Positions 33,822 through 42,445 of a stretch of DNA of 64,000 nt are shown here, one piece after another (the stretch's first letter is position 1; the number at the start of each line of letters is the position of its first letter). The position numbers and the translations under genes were made by a program. The stretch is from Streptomyces sulphureus DSM 40104 (lineage in GTDB: Bacteria > Actinomycetota > Actinomycetes > Streptomycetales > Streptomycetaceae): assembly GCF_000381025.1 (NCBI RefSeq), contig NZ_KB905823.1:1-64000 (forward strand), given 5' to 3'. The notes under the pieces were generated by a model. The model had not been told where the DNA came from. It saw only the letters and a list, made by a program, of their open reading frames with translations, and ran no database searches.

Positions 33822-34499
33822 GTGATCGGAACGCTCCCCGCATCCTGGCGCGAGGTACTCGCCGAGGAGGTCGAGCAGCCGTACTTCGCCGAGCTCTGCG
33901 AGTTCGTCGAGCAGGAGCGGGCCGCAGGCCCCGTCTACCCGCCGCAAGAGGAGGTCTTCGCCGCGCTGGAGGCGACACCGTACGACCGCGTCAAGGTGCT
34001 CCTCCTCGGCCAGGACCCGTACCACGGCGAGGGCCAGGGCCACGGCCTCTGCTTCTCGGTACGCCCCGGCGTGCGCGTCCCGCCGTCCCTCCGCAACATC
34101 CACCGCGAGCTCCGGGACGACCTCGGCCACCCCGTCCCGGACAACGGCTCGCTCACGCACTGGGCCGAGCAGGGCGTCCTGCTCCTCAACACCGTGCTGA
34201 CGGTGCGCGCGGGCGAGGCCAACTCGCACAAGGGGCAGGGGTGGGAGCGGTTCACCGACGCGGTGATCGGTGCCGTCGCCGCGCGGGAGCGGCCCGCCGT
34301 CTTCGTCCTGTGGGGCAACCACGCGAAGAAGAAGGCGAAGCTGATCGACACCGAGCGGCACGCGATCATCGAGGGCGCCCATCCCTCCCCGCTCTCCGCG
34401 CGGAGGTTCTTCGGCTCCCGCCCGTTCTCCGCCGTCGACAAGGCCCTCGCCGAGCAGGGGCACGCGCCGGTGGACTGGCGGCTGCCCGACCTCGCCTGA
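33822..34499 (+). CDS. ung: Uracil-DNA glycosylase, family 1
   Basis: 225 residues. It excises uracil from DNA in base-excision repair. The catalytic aspartate is D65 in LLLGQDPYHGEGQ, and the DNA-intercalation motif is HPSPLS starting at H187. LCFSVRPGVRVPPSL and LLLNTVLTVRAGEANSHKG are further family blocks. Start is GTG 33822 with CCGGAGG about 9 bases upstream. It appears to be a single gene with its own promoter. Confidence 0.96.
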   Translation: MIGTLPASWREVLAEEVEQPYFAELCEFVEQERAAGPVYPPQEEVFAALEATPYDRVKVLLLGQDPYHGEGQGHGLCFSVRPGVRVPPSLRNIHRELRDDLGHPVPDNGSLTHWAEQGVLLLNTVLTVRAGEANSHKGQGWERFTDAVIGAVAARERPAVFVLWGNHAKKKAKLIDTERHAIIEGAHPSPLSARRFFGSRPFSAVDKALAEQGHAPVDWRLPDLA

Positions 34500-34610
34500 G
34501 CCGTCCGCCTGCGCCTCACGTGCGTTGTCGGTGGTGGCGGTTAGCGTCGTGGCGACGGGCACCGGGCCGGGCGTCCGGGGCTTGCAAGTGCACTGAGTGG
34601 GAGGCAGCGC

Positions 34611-35147
34611 GTGGCGGAGGAAGAAGAGCGGACGACCCCGGCGGAAGCCGGGCCGATGACGGCCAGGATCGGCCAGGCGATCATGCTCCACCGGGCGGGC
34701 GACCGCGAGGAGGCGCGCAATCGCCTCGCGCAGCTTTGGGCGGAGACGGACCCTGAGCACGACCTCTTCCACCGCTGCACCATTGCCCACTATCTCGCCG
34801 ACACCCAGGAGGACCGGGCGGACGAACTCGCCTGGGACCAGCGGGCGATGGCCGCGGCCGAGGCGCTCACCGGCGCCGAGGTCCACTGGGGCGAGCACGC
34901 CCTGGCCGTCCGCTCCCTCTACCCGTCGCTCCACCTCAACCTCGCCGCCGACCACGCCGCACTCGGCGACGAGCGCTCGGCCCGACGCGAACTCCACGCC
35001 GCCCGCTCCTACCTCCCCGAGCTGTCGGAGGACGGCTACGGGGACGGCATCCGCGCCGCGGTCCATCGCCTGGGCCTGCGCCTCGGGGACGTCGGCGACG
35101 ATCCGGGCCCGCCCCCGTGCGGGGGAGCCGACGCGCAGGGGCGTTAG
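34611..35147 (+). CDS. Tetratricopeptide-like hypothetical protein
   Basis: 178 residues, all-helical by pattern. Repeated helix pairs such as AIMLHRAGDREEARNRLAQL, LHLNLAADHAALGDERSARR and ELHAARSYLPELSEDGYGD resemble TPR units. No catalytic motif, signal peptide or membrane helix is seen. The start is GTG 34611 with GGGAGG (34599-34604). Related proteins are common in streptomycetes without known function. It converges with the DUF664 gene. Confidence 0.75.
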   Translation: MAEEEERTTPAEAGPMTARIGQAIMLHRAGDREEARNRLAQLWAETDPEHDLFHRCTIAHYLADTQEDRADELAWDQRAMAAAEALTGAEVHWGEHALAVRSLYPSLHLNLAADHAALGDERSARRELHAARSYLPELSEDGYGDGIRAAVHRLGLRLGDVGDDPGPPPCGGADAQGR

Positions 35148-35204
35148 GCCGCGCGCCGCCAACCGCCGTGCGGCCGGGGCGAATCGGGCACCGGCAGGCG
35201 CCGC

Positions 35205-35723
35205 TCACATCCCCGTGGCGCCGTCGATGCGCTCCCGGACCAGGTCGGCGTGGCCGTTGTGGCGGGCGTACTCCTCGATCATGTGGAGGTGGACCCACCG
35301 CAGGCTGTACCTCTCGCCGGTGAGCGGGTCCGGGCTCGTCTCGTCGAGATCGCGCCCGGCCGCCGTGCTGCGGGCGAGGGCGATCTGCTCCCGCCAGGTG
35401 GCGAACGCCTCCTCCGTCGTGTCGCCCGGCTCGCACTCGAAGTCGCGGTCCGGCCTGTCCTCGGTGCAGTAGAGCGGCGCTGCCGGCTCACCGCCGAACA
35501 CCGAGACGAACCAGCCGCGTTCCACCTCCGCCATGTGCCGCACCAGCCCGAGGAGCGTGATCGGGGAAGGCGGCGCTGAGCGGGCGCGGAGCTGCGCGTC
35601 GTCGAGCCCGGCGCACTTGAGCGCGAGGGTCTCCCGGTGGAAGTCGAGCCACCCTTCGAGTTGCTTCCGTTCGCCGTCGGTGGGGTTCGGCCGGGCGCGG
35701 TTGTCGGCTGGGTCGGTCGTCAT
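35205..35723 (-). CDS. DinB-superfamily protein (DUF664)
   Basis: 172 residues of the DinB four-helix metal-binding superfamily. The putative metal histidines are in LLGLVRHMAEVERGWF and in WVHLHMIEEYARHNGHADLV. Relatives include mycothiol-dependent maleylpyruvate isomerase and thiol transferases, so a mycothiol-linked role is possible but unproven. It has nothing to do with DNA polymerase IV. ATG 35723 lies 7 bases after a minus-strand GAGACT box (35731-35736), fitting a leaderless mRNA. Confidence 0.88.
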   Translation of the reverse strand: MTTDPADNRARPNPTDGERKQLEGWLDFHRETLALKCAGLDDAQLRARSAPPSPITLLGLVRHMAEVERGWFVSVFGGEPAAPLYCTEDRPDRDFECEPGDTTEEAFATWREQIALARSTAAGRDLDETSPDPLTGERYSLRWVHLHMIEEYARHNGHADLVRERIDGATGM

Positions 35724-36434
35724 GGGGGAGAGTCTCCGGCACGGCCCGCGCTCGGTCCAGGTGATTTATGGCTGCGGAGCCGAACGCGGCCGCCCTCTTT
35801 ACGAGTTGGTTGCTGTGCGGCCGCGCGTGCCGAGCGTGCGGCGGCAGCGCGCGTCGTACGTGGGCGAGTTGACCGGCCGTGGTCGTGTCGGGGCTGAACT
35901 CGGCGCGGGACTGGGGGACGTGGCCGGCGGCGACCGGGCCTCGGCGCACGCCTCCGGTGCGAAGACGGCGGCCCGGACGCCGATGGCGCGCAGACGCGAG
36001 GAGCGGTGAGACCACCGCGACCCTCGCGGACGACCGCGACGGGGTGAGGGGTGCTCATGGCCTCCTTCGGATGACTGGCCGAGTGCGTGCGGGAACGGGG
36101 GCACGGAGCCGGCGAGTTGGCTTGCCTCCAACTGCCGGATGCTTTCCCGGCGTTCCTCGCCCGCAGGTCGCCGTCCTTGCTGTAGAAGAGGTCGTTGCCG
36201 GCGGAGTTCCGGTTCTGCACGATCGCCAACCCCCCACGATTCACCACCGGAAACGTCGGGCTGCGCCCCCGACAACCCGACCCGCGCCCTGCAACGCCGA
36301 GTCCCCCGAGGCAGCGCCCCGCACCGCCCACTCGTCCGCCCGTATGCTTCGCCCGCGCGGCCCGCCTACACGCAGCCGGTGGGGCCGTCGCGCGCCCGCC
36401 CGACCAACCGCTCCACCACCCTGAGGGGGGACCC
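35724..36434. other. 711 bp region without a supported gene; possible decayed coding remnants
   Basis: No intact gene is convincing. On the minus strand, short stretches look protein-like in different frames: LAIVQNRNSAGNDLFYSKDG near 36170-36230, MSTPHPVAVVREGRGG from 36058, and TTTAGQLAHVRRAL near 35880. They are not joined in one frame and give way to arginine/proline-rich shadow sequence. The stretch 36130-36250 is less GC-rich than its flanks. The right end holds the SD site (GGGGGG) of the gene at 36435. Confidence 0.4.
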
Positions 36435-37340
36435 GTGAAGATCGGCGTGATCGGCCTCGGCGACATCGCGCAGAAGGCGTACCTGCCGGTGCTCGCCGCC
36501 CAACCGGGCCTGGAACCGCACCTGTTCACCCGAACCCCTGCGACGCTCGAGCGCATCGGCGACGCGTACCGCGTCCCGGCGCACCACCGCCACCCCGACC
36601 TCGACGCGCTCCTCGACGCGCGTCCCGACGCGGCCTTCGTCCACGCGCCCACCGCGTTCCACCCGCCCCTCGTCCGCGCCCTGCTCGACGCCGACGTGCC
36701 CGTCTACGTCGACAAGCCGATCGGCTACCACCTGAGGGACGCCCAGGACCTCGTCGCCCTCGCCGAGGAGCGCGGCGTCCCCCTCGCCGTCGGGTTCAAC
36801 CGCAGGCACGCGCCCGGGTACGCCCAATGTCTCGAGCTGTCACGGGAGTTGATCGTCCTCCAGAAGCACCGCGTCGGCCTGCCCGACGACCCGCGCCGGC
36901 TCGTCTACGACGACTTCATCCACGTCCTCGACACACTCCGGTTCCTCGTGCCCGCTGACCCGGACCGGATCGACGTGCGCGGCCTGCTCCGCGACGGGCT
37001 CCTCCACCACGTCGTCGTGCAGCTCGCGGGGGAGGGGTTCACGGCGATCGGTGCGATGAACCGCCGCTCCGGATCGGCCGAGGAGGTCCTGGAGGTCTCG
37101 GGCCACGACGCGAAGCGGGAGGTACGCAACCTCGCCGAGGTCGTCGACCACCGGGGGCAGCCCAGCGTCCGCCGGCGGGGCGACTGGGTGCCGGTGGCCC
37201 GCCAGCGCGGCATCGAGCAGGCGGCGCTCGCCTTCCTCGACGCCGTACGCGAGGGCCGTACCCTCTCCGCGCAGGACGCGCTGCGTACCCACGAGCTGTG
37301 CGAGCGGGTCGTCATCTCCGTACGGGAACAGGAACGTTGA
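36435..37340 (+). CDS. Gfo/Idh/MocA-family oxidoreductase
   Basis: 301 residues. The NAD(P)-binding start is MKIGVIGLGDIAQKAYLPVL; the EKP-type motif reads VYVDKPIGYH and carries the conserved lysine. The C-terminal domain contains DDFIHVLDTLRFLV and HHVVVQLAGEGFTAIGAMN. The family oxidises or reduces sugars, inositols and similar compounds; the substrate is unknown. The protein is slightly shorter than most members (about 330-350). Start is GTG 36435 after GAGGGGGG. Its 3' end overlaps the convergent lnt gene by 29 bp. Confidence 0.88.
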   Translation: MKIGVIGLGDIAQKAYLPVLAAQPGLEPHLFTRTPATLERIGDAYRVPAHHRHPDLDALLDARPDAAFVHAPTAFHPPLVRALLDADVPVYVDKPIGYHLRDAQDLVALAEERGVPLAVGFNRRHAPGYAQCLELSRELIVLQKHRVGLPDDPRRLVYDDFIHVLDTLRFLVPADPDRIDVRGLLRDGLLHHVVVQLAGEGFTAIGAMNRRSGSAEEVLEVSGHDAKREVRNLAEVVDHRGQPSVRRRGDWVPVARQRGIEQAALAFLDAVREGRTLSAQDALRTHELCERVVISVREQER

Positions 37341-38850
37341 ACTCCTCGGCCTGCCGGGCGCGGACGGTGCGGGCCCACTCCAGCGCGCAGAAGGCGAGGA
37401 GCACGGTGGTACTGGCGTGCACCACCCAGTCCCCGAACCTGACGTACGGACTCGTCCCGGTGGCGGTCGGCGCCGCGTACTCGGCCACGCCGGAGCGGTC
37501 GGTGCCGAGCCGTTCGCCCTGCTGCCGGCCGTCGGGGCCGTAGACGGCGCTCACGCCTGTGAGGGTCGCGTGGACGACGGGCCGCCAGGTCTCGGCGGCG
37601 CGGAGCGCGGCGAGCGAGGCGTGCTGCTCGGGCGCCCAACTCTCCTGGAAGGAGGACGTGGCCGACTGTGCGACGAGCATTTCGGCGCCGTCGCCCGCGA
37701 GTTGGCGGCTCATGTCGGGGAACGCGGTCTCGAAGCAGATCAACGGCCCGATCCGGACGCCGCCCGCGTGCATCATCACGGGGCCCGAGCCGCGCTGCCT
37801 GTCCTCGTTGGCCGCCTTGCCCACCGAGGTGGCCCAGCCGAGCACGGAGCGTGCCGGGATGTACTCGCCGAAGGGGACGAGACGGGTCTTGTCGTACCGC
37901 TGTCCCGTGAGGCCGTCCCCGTCCACGAGGACCGAGCTCTTGTAGATGCCTCCGCCCCCGTCGGCGCGCGCCGAGTCGACGTTGACGAGGATCGGGGTGC
38001 CGATCCGTGCGGCGAGACCGCTGATCTTGCGGCGCAGGTCGGGCCGGTGCGTCAGATCGAAGCCGACGCTGCTCTCGCCCCACACCACCAGATCGGTGCG
38101 GGAGTCGGCGAGCCTTTCGGTGAGCGCGATGGCGCGGTAGAGGCGGTCGCCCGCAGTCTTCGTCATCCCCGGCTGTACCACCGCCACGCGTACGTCGTGG
38201 CCCGAGCGCTGCGGCGCGGGCGACCACAGCCAGGCACCGCCGATCGGCACGACGACGGCGGCGACCGCGGCGAGCGCCGGCAGGCGGCGGGTGCCGGGCG
38301 CGCAGGAGACGAGCAGCACCGCCAGCGCGGTGTTGGCCGCCACGAGCGCGAAGCTCACCAGCCACACGCCTCCCAACGAGGCGAGCCGCAGGGCCGGTTG
38401 GAACTCGTACTGGCTCGCCCCGAGCAGCCCCCACGGACCGCCCAGGTACTCCCAGGAGCGCACCAGCTCCACCATGAGCCATCCGGAGGGGAGCAGCACC
38501 AGCGCGGCAGCCGTACGCGCCCCCCGCTGAGGGCCGGAGAGCACCCGGCGCACCAGCCATCCCCACGGCGCCCACAACAGCCCCAGCAGTGCGGCGAGGA
38601 AGAGGATGAAGACGTGCAGGCTCGGCAGCAGCCAGTGGTGGACGGCGAGCATGAAGGCACTGCCGCCGAGCCACCCCGTCATCGCCGCAGCCCGCGCCGT
38701 CGGCGCCGTGCGCGCCAGCAGCATCCAGGGGACGAGCCCGAACCAGGCGAGCCACCAGAGGCTCGGCGTCGGAAAGGACAGCGCGGGGAGCGCCCCGGCG
38801 AGGAGGCTCAACGGCCAGCGGCCCCATCGGGACTCCAGCGCTCCCTGCAT
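37312..38850 (-). CDS. lnt: Apolipoprotein N-acyltransferase
   Basis: 512 residues. About six N-terminal membrane helices (to about residue 200) precede a periplasmic-side nitrilase-type domain. The E-K-C triad is visible in LVVWGESSVGFD, RYDKTRLVPFGEY and GPLICFETAFPD. The enzyme adds the third acyl chain to lipoproteins at the outer face of the membrane. Lipoprotein N-acylation is established in streptomycetes and mycobacteria, and this window also encodes lipoproteins (21126, 32126). ATG 38850 has GAGGAGG upstream. The GFGEY-like PFGEYIPARS loop is intact. Confidence 0.92.
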   Translation of the reverse strand: MQGALESRWGRWPLSLLAGALPALSFPTPSLWWLAWFGLVPWMLLARTAPTARAAAMTGWLGGSAFMLAVHHWLLPSLHVFILFLAALLGLLWAPWGWLVRRVLSGPQRGARTAAALVLLPSGWLMVELVRSWEYLGGPWGLLGASQYEFQPALRLASLGGVWLVSFALVAANTALAVLLVSCAPGTRRLPALAAVAAVVVPIGGAWLWSPAPQRSGHDVRVAVVQPGMTKTAGDRLYRAIALTERLADSRTDLVVWGESSVGFDLTHRPDLRRKISGLAARIGTPILVNVDSARADGGGGIYKSSVLVDGDGLTGQRYDKTRLVPFGEYIPARSVLGWATSVGKAANEDRQRGSGPVMMHAGGVRIGPLICFETAFPDMSRQLAGDGAEMLVAQSATSSFQESWAPEQHASLAALRAAETWRPVVHATLTGVSAVYGPDGRQQGERLGTDRSGVAEYAAPTATGTSPYVRFGDWVVHASTTVLLAFCALEWARTVRARQAEEFNVPVPVRR

Positions 38851-39043
38851 CCCGCGCCTCCTCTGTCCCGCTGTGACCCGGCAGCCGCATCGGCTACCCG
38901 CGCGTGTCGCCTCACCAGTGTGCGCAAACAACACGCTCCGGGCGAGGGCGCGATGGGGCGGGGCCCGACCTTTTCCGCCGTCCGGGGGTCGTACGGAGCG
39001 AGGAGAGGGGCAGCGCCGGCAGGCAGCCGAACGCGGGACGCCG

Positions 39044-40057
39044 TCAACCGGTGCGCCCGGCGTCCGTCCCTGGCGCAGGAAGCAGGACCCGCAGCTCGTC
39101 GCGCGTCGCGGAGCGCGGCGGGCGCCGGAACGTCGGCTGCTCCTCGCCGCGCTGGCGCGGGATCACCACGCGTACCCCGTGGCACGGGCCGCCGCGGTCG
39201 CGGGCGCTCTCGCGGGCGAGCACGGCGATGCCCCAGGCGGCGACGGCGCCGGCGCACACCGCGCCCGCCGCGCCCGCCGTGCCGAACCTGAACCCCTCGC
39301 CGAGCAGGAGGACGCCCGCCGTTGCCGCGAGGACGGGGTTGGCGACTGTGGTGGTCGCGAGCGGCGCCGCGAGGCCGCCGCCGCGGTAGGCGGCCTGCGA
39401 CAGGGCGAGGCCCGCGACGGCGAGTACGGCGACGAGCACGAGCAGCGGGGCGGCGGCCAGCAGCGAGCGGAGCGACGGCTCCTCGACCGCGGTCTTCACG
39501 AAGAACGACGCGGCACCGTGCGCCGTGCCGGAGGCTGCGGCGAGCAGGATGCTGCGGGTGACGGCCCGTTGACGTGCTCCGTGGCCTCCGCCGCCCGTAC
39601 GGCGTCCGAGTGCCCTGGCCAGGACCGTGAGGAGGGCCAGCAGCGCCGCTACCGCACCGGCCGCCCACCGCAGCTCGTCGCCGCTGCCCGGGTCGCTGCG
39701 CCCCGCCCCCGTCAACAGGAGCACCCCGCCGAGGCCGGCGGTGACGAGCAGGATGCCGCGCCAACCGGCCGCGCCGACGGGGCGTTTGACGACCACGGCG
39801 GCGAGCGGCGCCGCGAAGACGAGCGTCAGGACGCCGAGCGGCTGGACGACGACGAGCGGGCCGAGCGCGAGCGCGGCGACGTGGAGCAGTGCTCCGGTGC
39901 TCTGCAGCCCGGCCGCCGCCCACCAGCGCAGCCTGCGCAGCAGTCCGAACCGGCTGGGCGCGGTCGTCGCCGCGAGCCGCTCCTGCACGAGGGCCGCGCC
40001 CGCGTAGCCGAGCGCGGAGGCGAGCGCGAGCAGCACGGGCGCCAGCAGCGGGGTCAC
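39044..40057 (-). CDS. DMT-superfamily membrane protein
   Basis: 337 residues with about nine to ten membrane helices (LLAPVLLALASALGYAGAAL first; VAALALGPLVVVQPLGVLTL typical of the family; AAPLATTTVANPVLAATAGV later) and a 45-residue basic C-terminal tail. It resembles actinobacterial DMT permeases of unknown substrate. GTG 40057 is used although no SD sequence is seen. It lies upstream of lnt on the same strand with a 193 bp gap. Confidence 0.85.
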   Translation of the reverse strand: MTPLLAPVLLALASALGYAGAALVQERLAATTAPSRFGLLRRLRWWAAAGLQSTGALLHVAALALGPLVVVQPLGVLTLVFAAPLAAVVVKRPVGAAGWRGILLVTAGLGGVLLLTGAGRSDPGSGDELRWAAGAVAALLALLTVLARALGRRTGGGGHGARQRAVTRSILLAAASGTAHGAASFFVKTAVEEPSLRSLLAAAPLLVLVAVLAVAGLALSQAAYRGGGLAAPLATTTVANPVLAATAGVLLLGEGFRFGTAGAAGAVCAGAVAAWGIAVLARESARDRGGPCHGVRVVIPRQRGEEQPTFRRPPRSATRDELRVLLPAPGTDAGRTG

Positions 40058-40178
40058 CGGGTACTGCCGGGGCCGTGCGCGGGGAGAATCATGTCTCCAC
40101 GATGCGCCGTGGCCCTGCGCCTGTCGTCATCTCGGGGAGGGGCCCGACCTACCACCTCAGGAGTACTCCGAGTGGGAC

Positions 40179-40445
40179 TTACGACGGAAGGCCGCCCTCC
40201 CCGACGATCTCCGCGGGGCCGAAGCCGCTGCCCGTGATGCGTACGTAGCCCTCCCGGCCGTCGGAGAGGCGCAGTTGTGCGACGTCGGTGACGAACTCGG
40301 CCCACAGGGACTCGTCGCCCGTCGCGCGGAGCGTCCCCGTCCACGGCTTCTCCGGCCCTTCGGCGTCGGTGTAGAGAGCCGCGTCGACCTCGATCTCGAC
40401 GGCTCCGAAGATCAGCGTCGCAGGTCCGCGGTAGAAACTGTCCAT
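40179..40445 (-). CDS. Small hypothetical protein (DUF4873-like)
   Basis: 88 residues beginning MDSFYRGPATLIFGAVEIEV, with TGTLRATGDESLWAEFVTDV and GREGYVRITGSGFGPAEIVG. The beta-rich pattern and YRGPATL opening are reminiscent of DUF4873, but assignment is tentative. ATG 40445 is supported by a minus-strand CAGACT box 7 bases upstream (40453-40458), the leaderless pattern used by many genes here. A 17-residue longer in-frame start has no such support. Confidence 0.7.
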   Translation of the reverse strand: MDSFYRGPATLIFGAVEIEVDAALYTDAEGPEKPWTGTLRATGDESLWAEFVTDVAQLRLSDGREGYVRITGSGFGPAEIVGEGGLPS

Positions 40446-40536
40446 GATCGCCAGTCTGGCAGGCTCTGCCGACGGCACCACCGCAGACGGTTGCATGTCG
40501 CAGCGAGCGCAAGGCCGCCGCGCACGTCCGGGGGCG

Positions 40537-41304
40537 TCAGCCGGCGGTGTGGCCGGCGGGCTCCTGCTCGGCTTCGGCGTTCCCCGGCTTCGGCCCGCGG
40601 GCGACGACCCGGCGGATGCGACCGCGCCGGCACCAGGCGTACGCCGTCCCCGCCAATCCGGAGACGGCGATGAAGCCGAACGAGACGAGGAAGGCGGGCG
40701 AGGTCGGGGTGGTGGCGGCGCTGCCGGCGACCGTGTACGCGGCGGTGTTCGGCACCGAGCCGAGCGCGGTCGCGGCGAGGAAGGCCGGCCAGCGCATGCG
40801 GGAGACGGCGGCGCCGTAGTTGGAGGCGGCGAAGGGGATGCCGGGCAGCAGCCTGAGGATCAGGGTGGAGCGGAAACCGTGGCGGCTGAGGTACCTGTCG
40901 GCGGTGTCGAGCCAGCGTCCTCTCAGCAAGGGGCGCAGCGCGCACTGACCGAGGAGGCGGCCGAGGCCGAAGCAGATGCCGGCGCCGAGGACGGTCCCTG
41001 CGACGGCGGCGGCCGTGCCGACCTGGGCGCCGAAGAGCGCGCCCGCAGCGACGTTGAGCACGGGGCGCGGGACGAACGCCGCCGTGCACGCTCCGTAGCC
41101 GGCGGCGAAGAGGGCCGCGGCGCCGGCCCCGGTGAGGCGCGAGGGCCAGCCGTCGACGAGGAGGTCCTGGGGTTGGTAGGCGAGCGCGGCGGCGGCCGCG
41201 GCGCACAGGAGGAGTACCAGCAGGGCGAGTCGGGACCAGGGGGAGAGCAGGGTCTGGACGAGACGGCCGGGGACGCCGTCGGATTGCGTGGCGGGGACGG
41301 GCAC
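40537..41304 (-). CDS. VTT-domain (DedA/TVP38/TMEM64-type) membrane protein
   Basis: 255 residues. The SNARE-associated/VTT core is clear: FVPRPVLNVAAGALFGAQVG, then GFRSTLILRLLPGIPFAASN and AATALGSVPNTAAYTVAGSA. Five to six membrane helices are predicted. Family members are implicated in lipid scrambling and membrane homeostasis; the substrate here is unknown. GTG 41304 lies 6 bases after a minus-strand TACGCT box (41311-41316) without an SD sequence, so a leaderless mRNA is likely. The in-frame extension upstream is arginine-rich and not believed. Confidence 0.87.
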   Translation of the reverse strand: MPVPATQSDGVPGRLVQTLLSPWSRLALLVLLLCAAAAAALAYQPQDLLVDGWPSRLTGAGAAALFAAGYGACTAAFVPRPVLNVAAGALFGAQVGTAAAVAGTVLGAGICFGLGRLLGQCALRPLLRGRWLDTADRYLSRHGFRSTLILRLLPGIPFAASNYGAAVSRMRWPAFLAATALGSVPNTAAYTVAGSAATTPTSPAFLVSFGFIAVSGLAGTAYAWCRRGRIRRVVARGPKPGNAEAEQEPAGHTAG

Positions 41305-41582
41305 GGGGCGAGCGTAACCGACGCGACGGCGCGCGGCCGGACGCCGAGCGCCGCGGACCCGCCGCTCCGGCCGTCCTCTCCGGCCCACCGCCCGGCGCTT
41401 CTCCCGGCCGCCGACCTCGTCCGGAACCGGCGACGGCCGGCAACCGGCCCGTGCCCGGGCGGCGTTCGCGGAGTCGGCGAAGTGACGGAGAAAACACCGG
41501 ATTTGGGGAAAGGGGAGCAACGCGCAGGCGCACGGGCGCAGTCGGCACGCGGGTGCGGCCCCGCGCCCCGCACAATGGAGGT

Positions 41583-42428
41583 GTGCCAGAGCCGATCCCC
41601 GTCATCCGCGCCGTCGCAGGCGGCACCGCGAAGCTCCTGCCCGACGTCGACCGGCCGCGCGCCTGGCTGCTCACGCTCGACGGCGCGCCCCAGTCCTACG
41701 TCGACCTCGACGACCCGCACCATCTGGAGTTCGAGTACGCCCGCCGAGTGGCCCACCTCCTGGACGCCGCGGCGCCGCCCGAGGCGCCTTTGGCCGCGCT
41801 CCACCTCGGCGCCGGCGCCTGCACGCTGCCGCGGTACCTCGCAGCGACGCGCCCGGGCTCGCAGCAGACCGTCGTCGACGCGGACGGCGAACTCCTCGCG
41901 CTCGTCGAGGAGTTCCTGCCGCTGCCGGCGGAGTGCGGGGTGCGGCTGCACACGGCGGACGCGCGTGCGGCGCTGGAGGCGGCGGAGCCCGGCCGCTTCG
42001 ACGTCGTCCTCTCGGACGTCTTCGGCGGCGCCCGCGTCCCGGCGCACCTGGGCACCGTCGACTACGTGCGCGCGGCCTCGCGGGCGCTGCGCCCCGGTGG
42101 CCTCTACGTCGCCAACCTCGCCGACGCCGCGCCCTTCTCCTTCCTCGCCCCGCAGTTGGCGACGGTCGGCGCCGTCTTCTCCGAGCTCTGCGTGGTCGCC
42201 GAGCCCTCGGTGCTGCGCGGGCGCAGGTTCGGCAACGTGGTGCTGGCGGCGAGCCAGGGCCCGCTGCCGGTGGGCGAGTTGGCCCGCCGGTGTGCGGCCG
42301 ACCCGTTCCCCGCGCGGGTGGCGCACGGGGCGGCCCTCGGCGGATTGCGGCGGGGCGCCGCACCGGTGGCGGAGGGCGCCGCCGTCGCCTCACCCGAGCC
42401 GCCCGCCGGCGCCTTCAGCCTGGAATAG
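41583..42428 (+). CDS. Spermidine synthase-like methyltransferase-fold protein
   Basis: 281 residues. The Rossmann-like core of the spermidine synthase family is visible: SYVDLDDPHHLEFEYARRV, ALHLGAGACTLPRYLAATRP (motif I), QTVVDADGELLALVEEF and RFDVVLSDVFGGARVPAHL. The catalytic aspartate region differs from true SpeE, so polyamine synthesis is not assured; such proteins are abundant in actinobacteria without defined role. GTG 41583 lies 6 bases after CACAAT (41571-41576), suggesting a leaderless mRNA. Confidence 0.83.
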   Translation: MPEPIPVIRAVAGGTAKLLPDVDRPRAWLLTLDGAPQSYVDLDDPHHLEFEYARRVAHLLDAAAPPEAPLAALHLGAGACTLPRYLAATRPGSQQTVVDADGELLALVEEFLPLPAECGVRLHTADARAALEAAEPGRFDVVLSDVFGGARVPAHLGTVDYVRAASRALRPGGLYVANLADAAPFSFLAPQLATVGAVFSELCVVAEPSVLRGRRFGNVVLAASQGPLPVGELARRCAADPFPARVAHGAALGGLRRGAAPVAEGAAVASPEPPAGAFSLE

Positions 42429-42445
42429 CCGGGGGCGGCGGGGTC

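Noticed and set aside
35205-35723. DNA-damage polymerase gene because of the DinB name
   Set aside because: This is the DinB four-helix metal-binding superfamily (DUF664), unrelated to DNA polymerase IV, which is encoded at 8818-10182.
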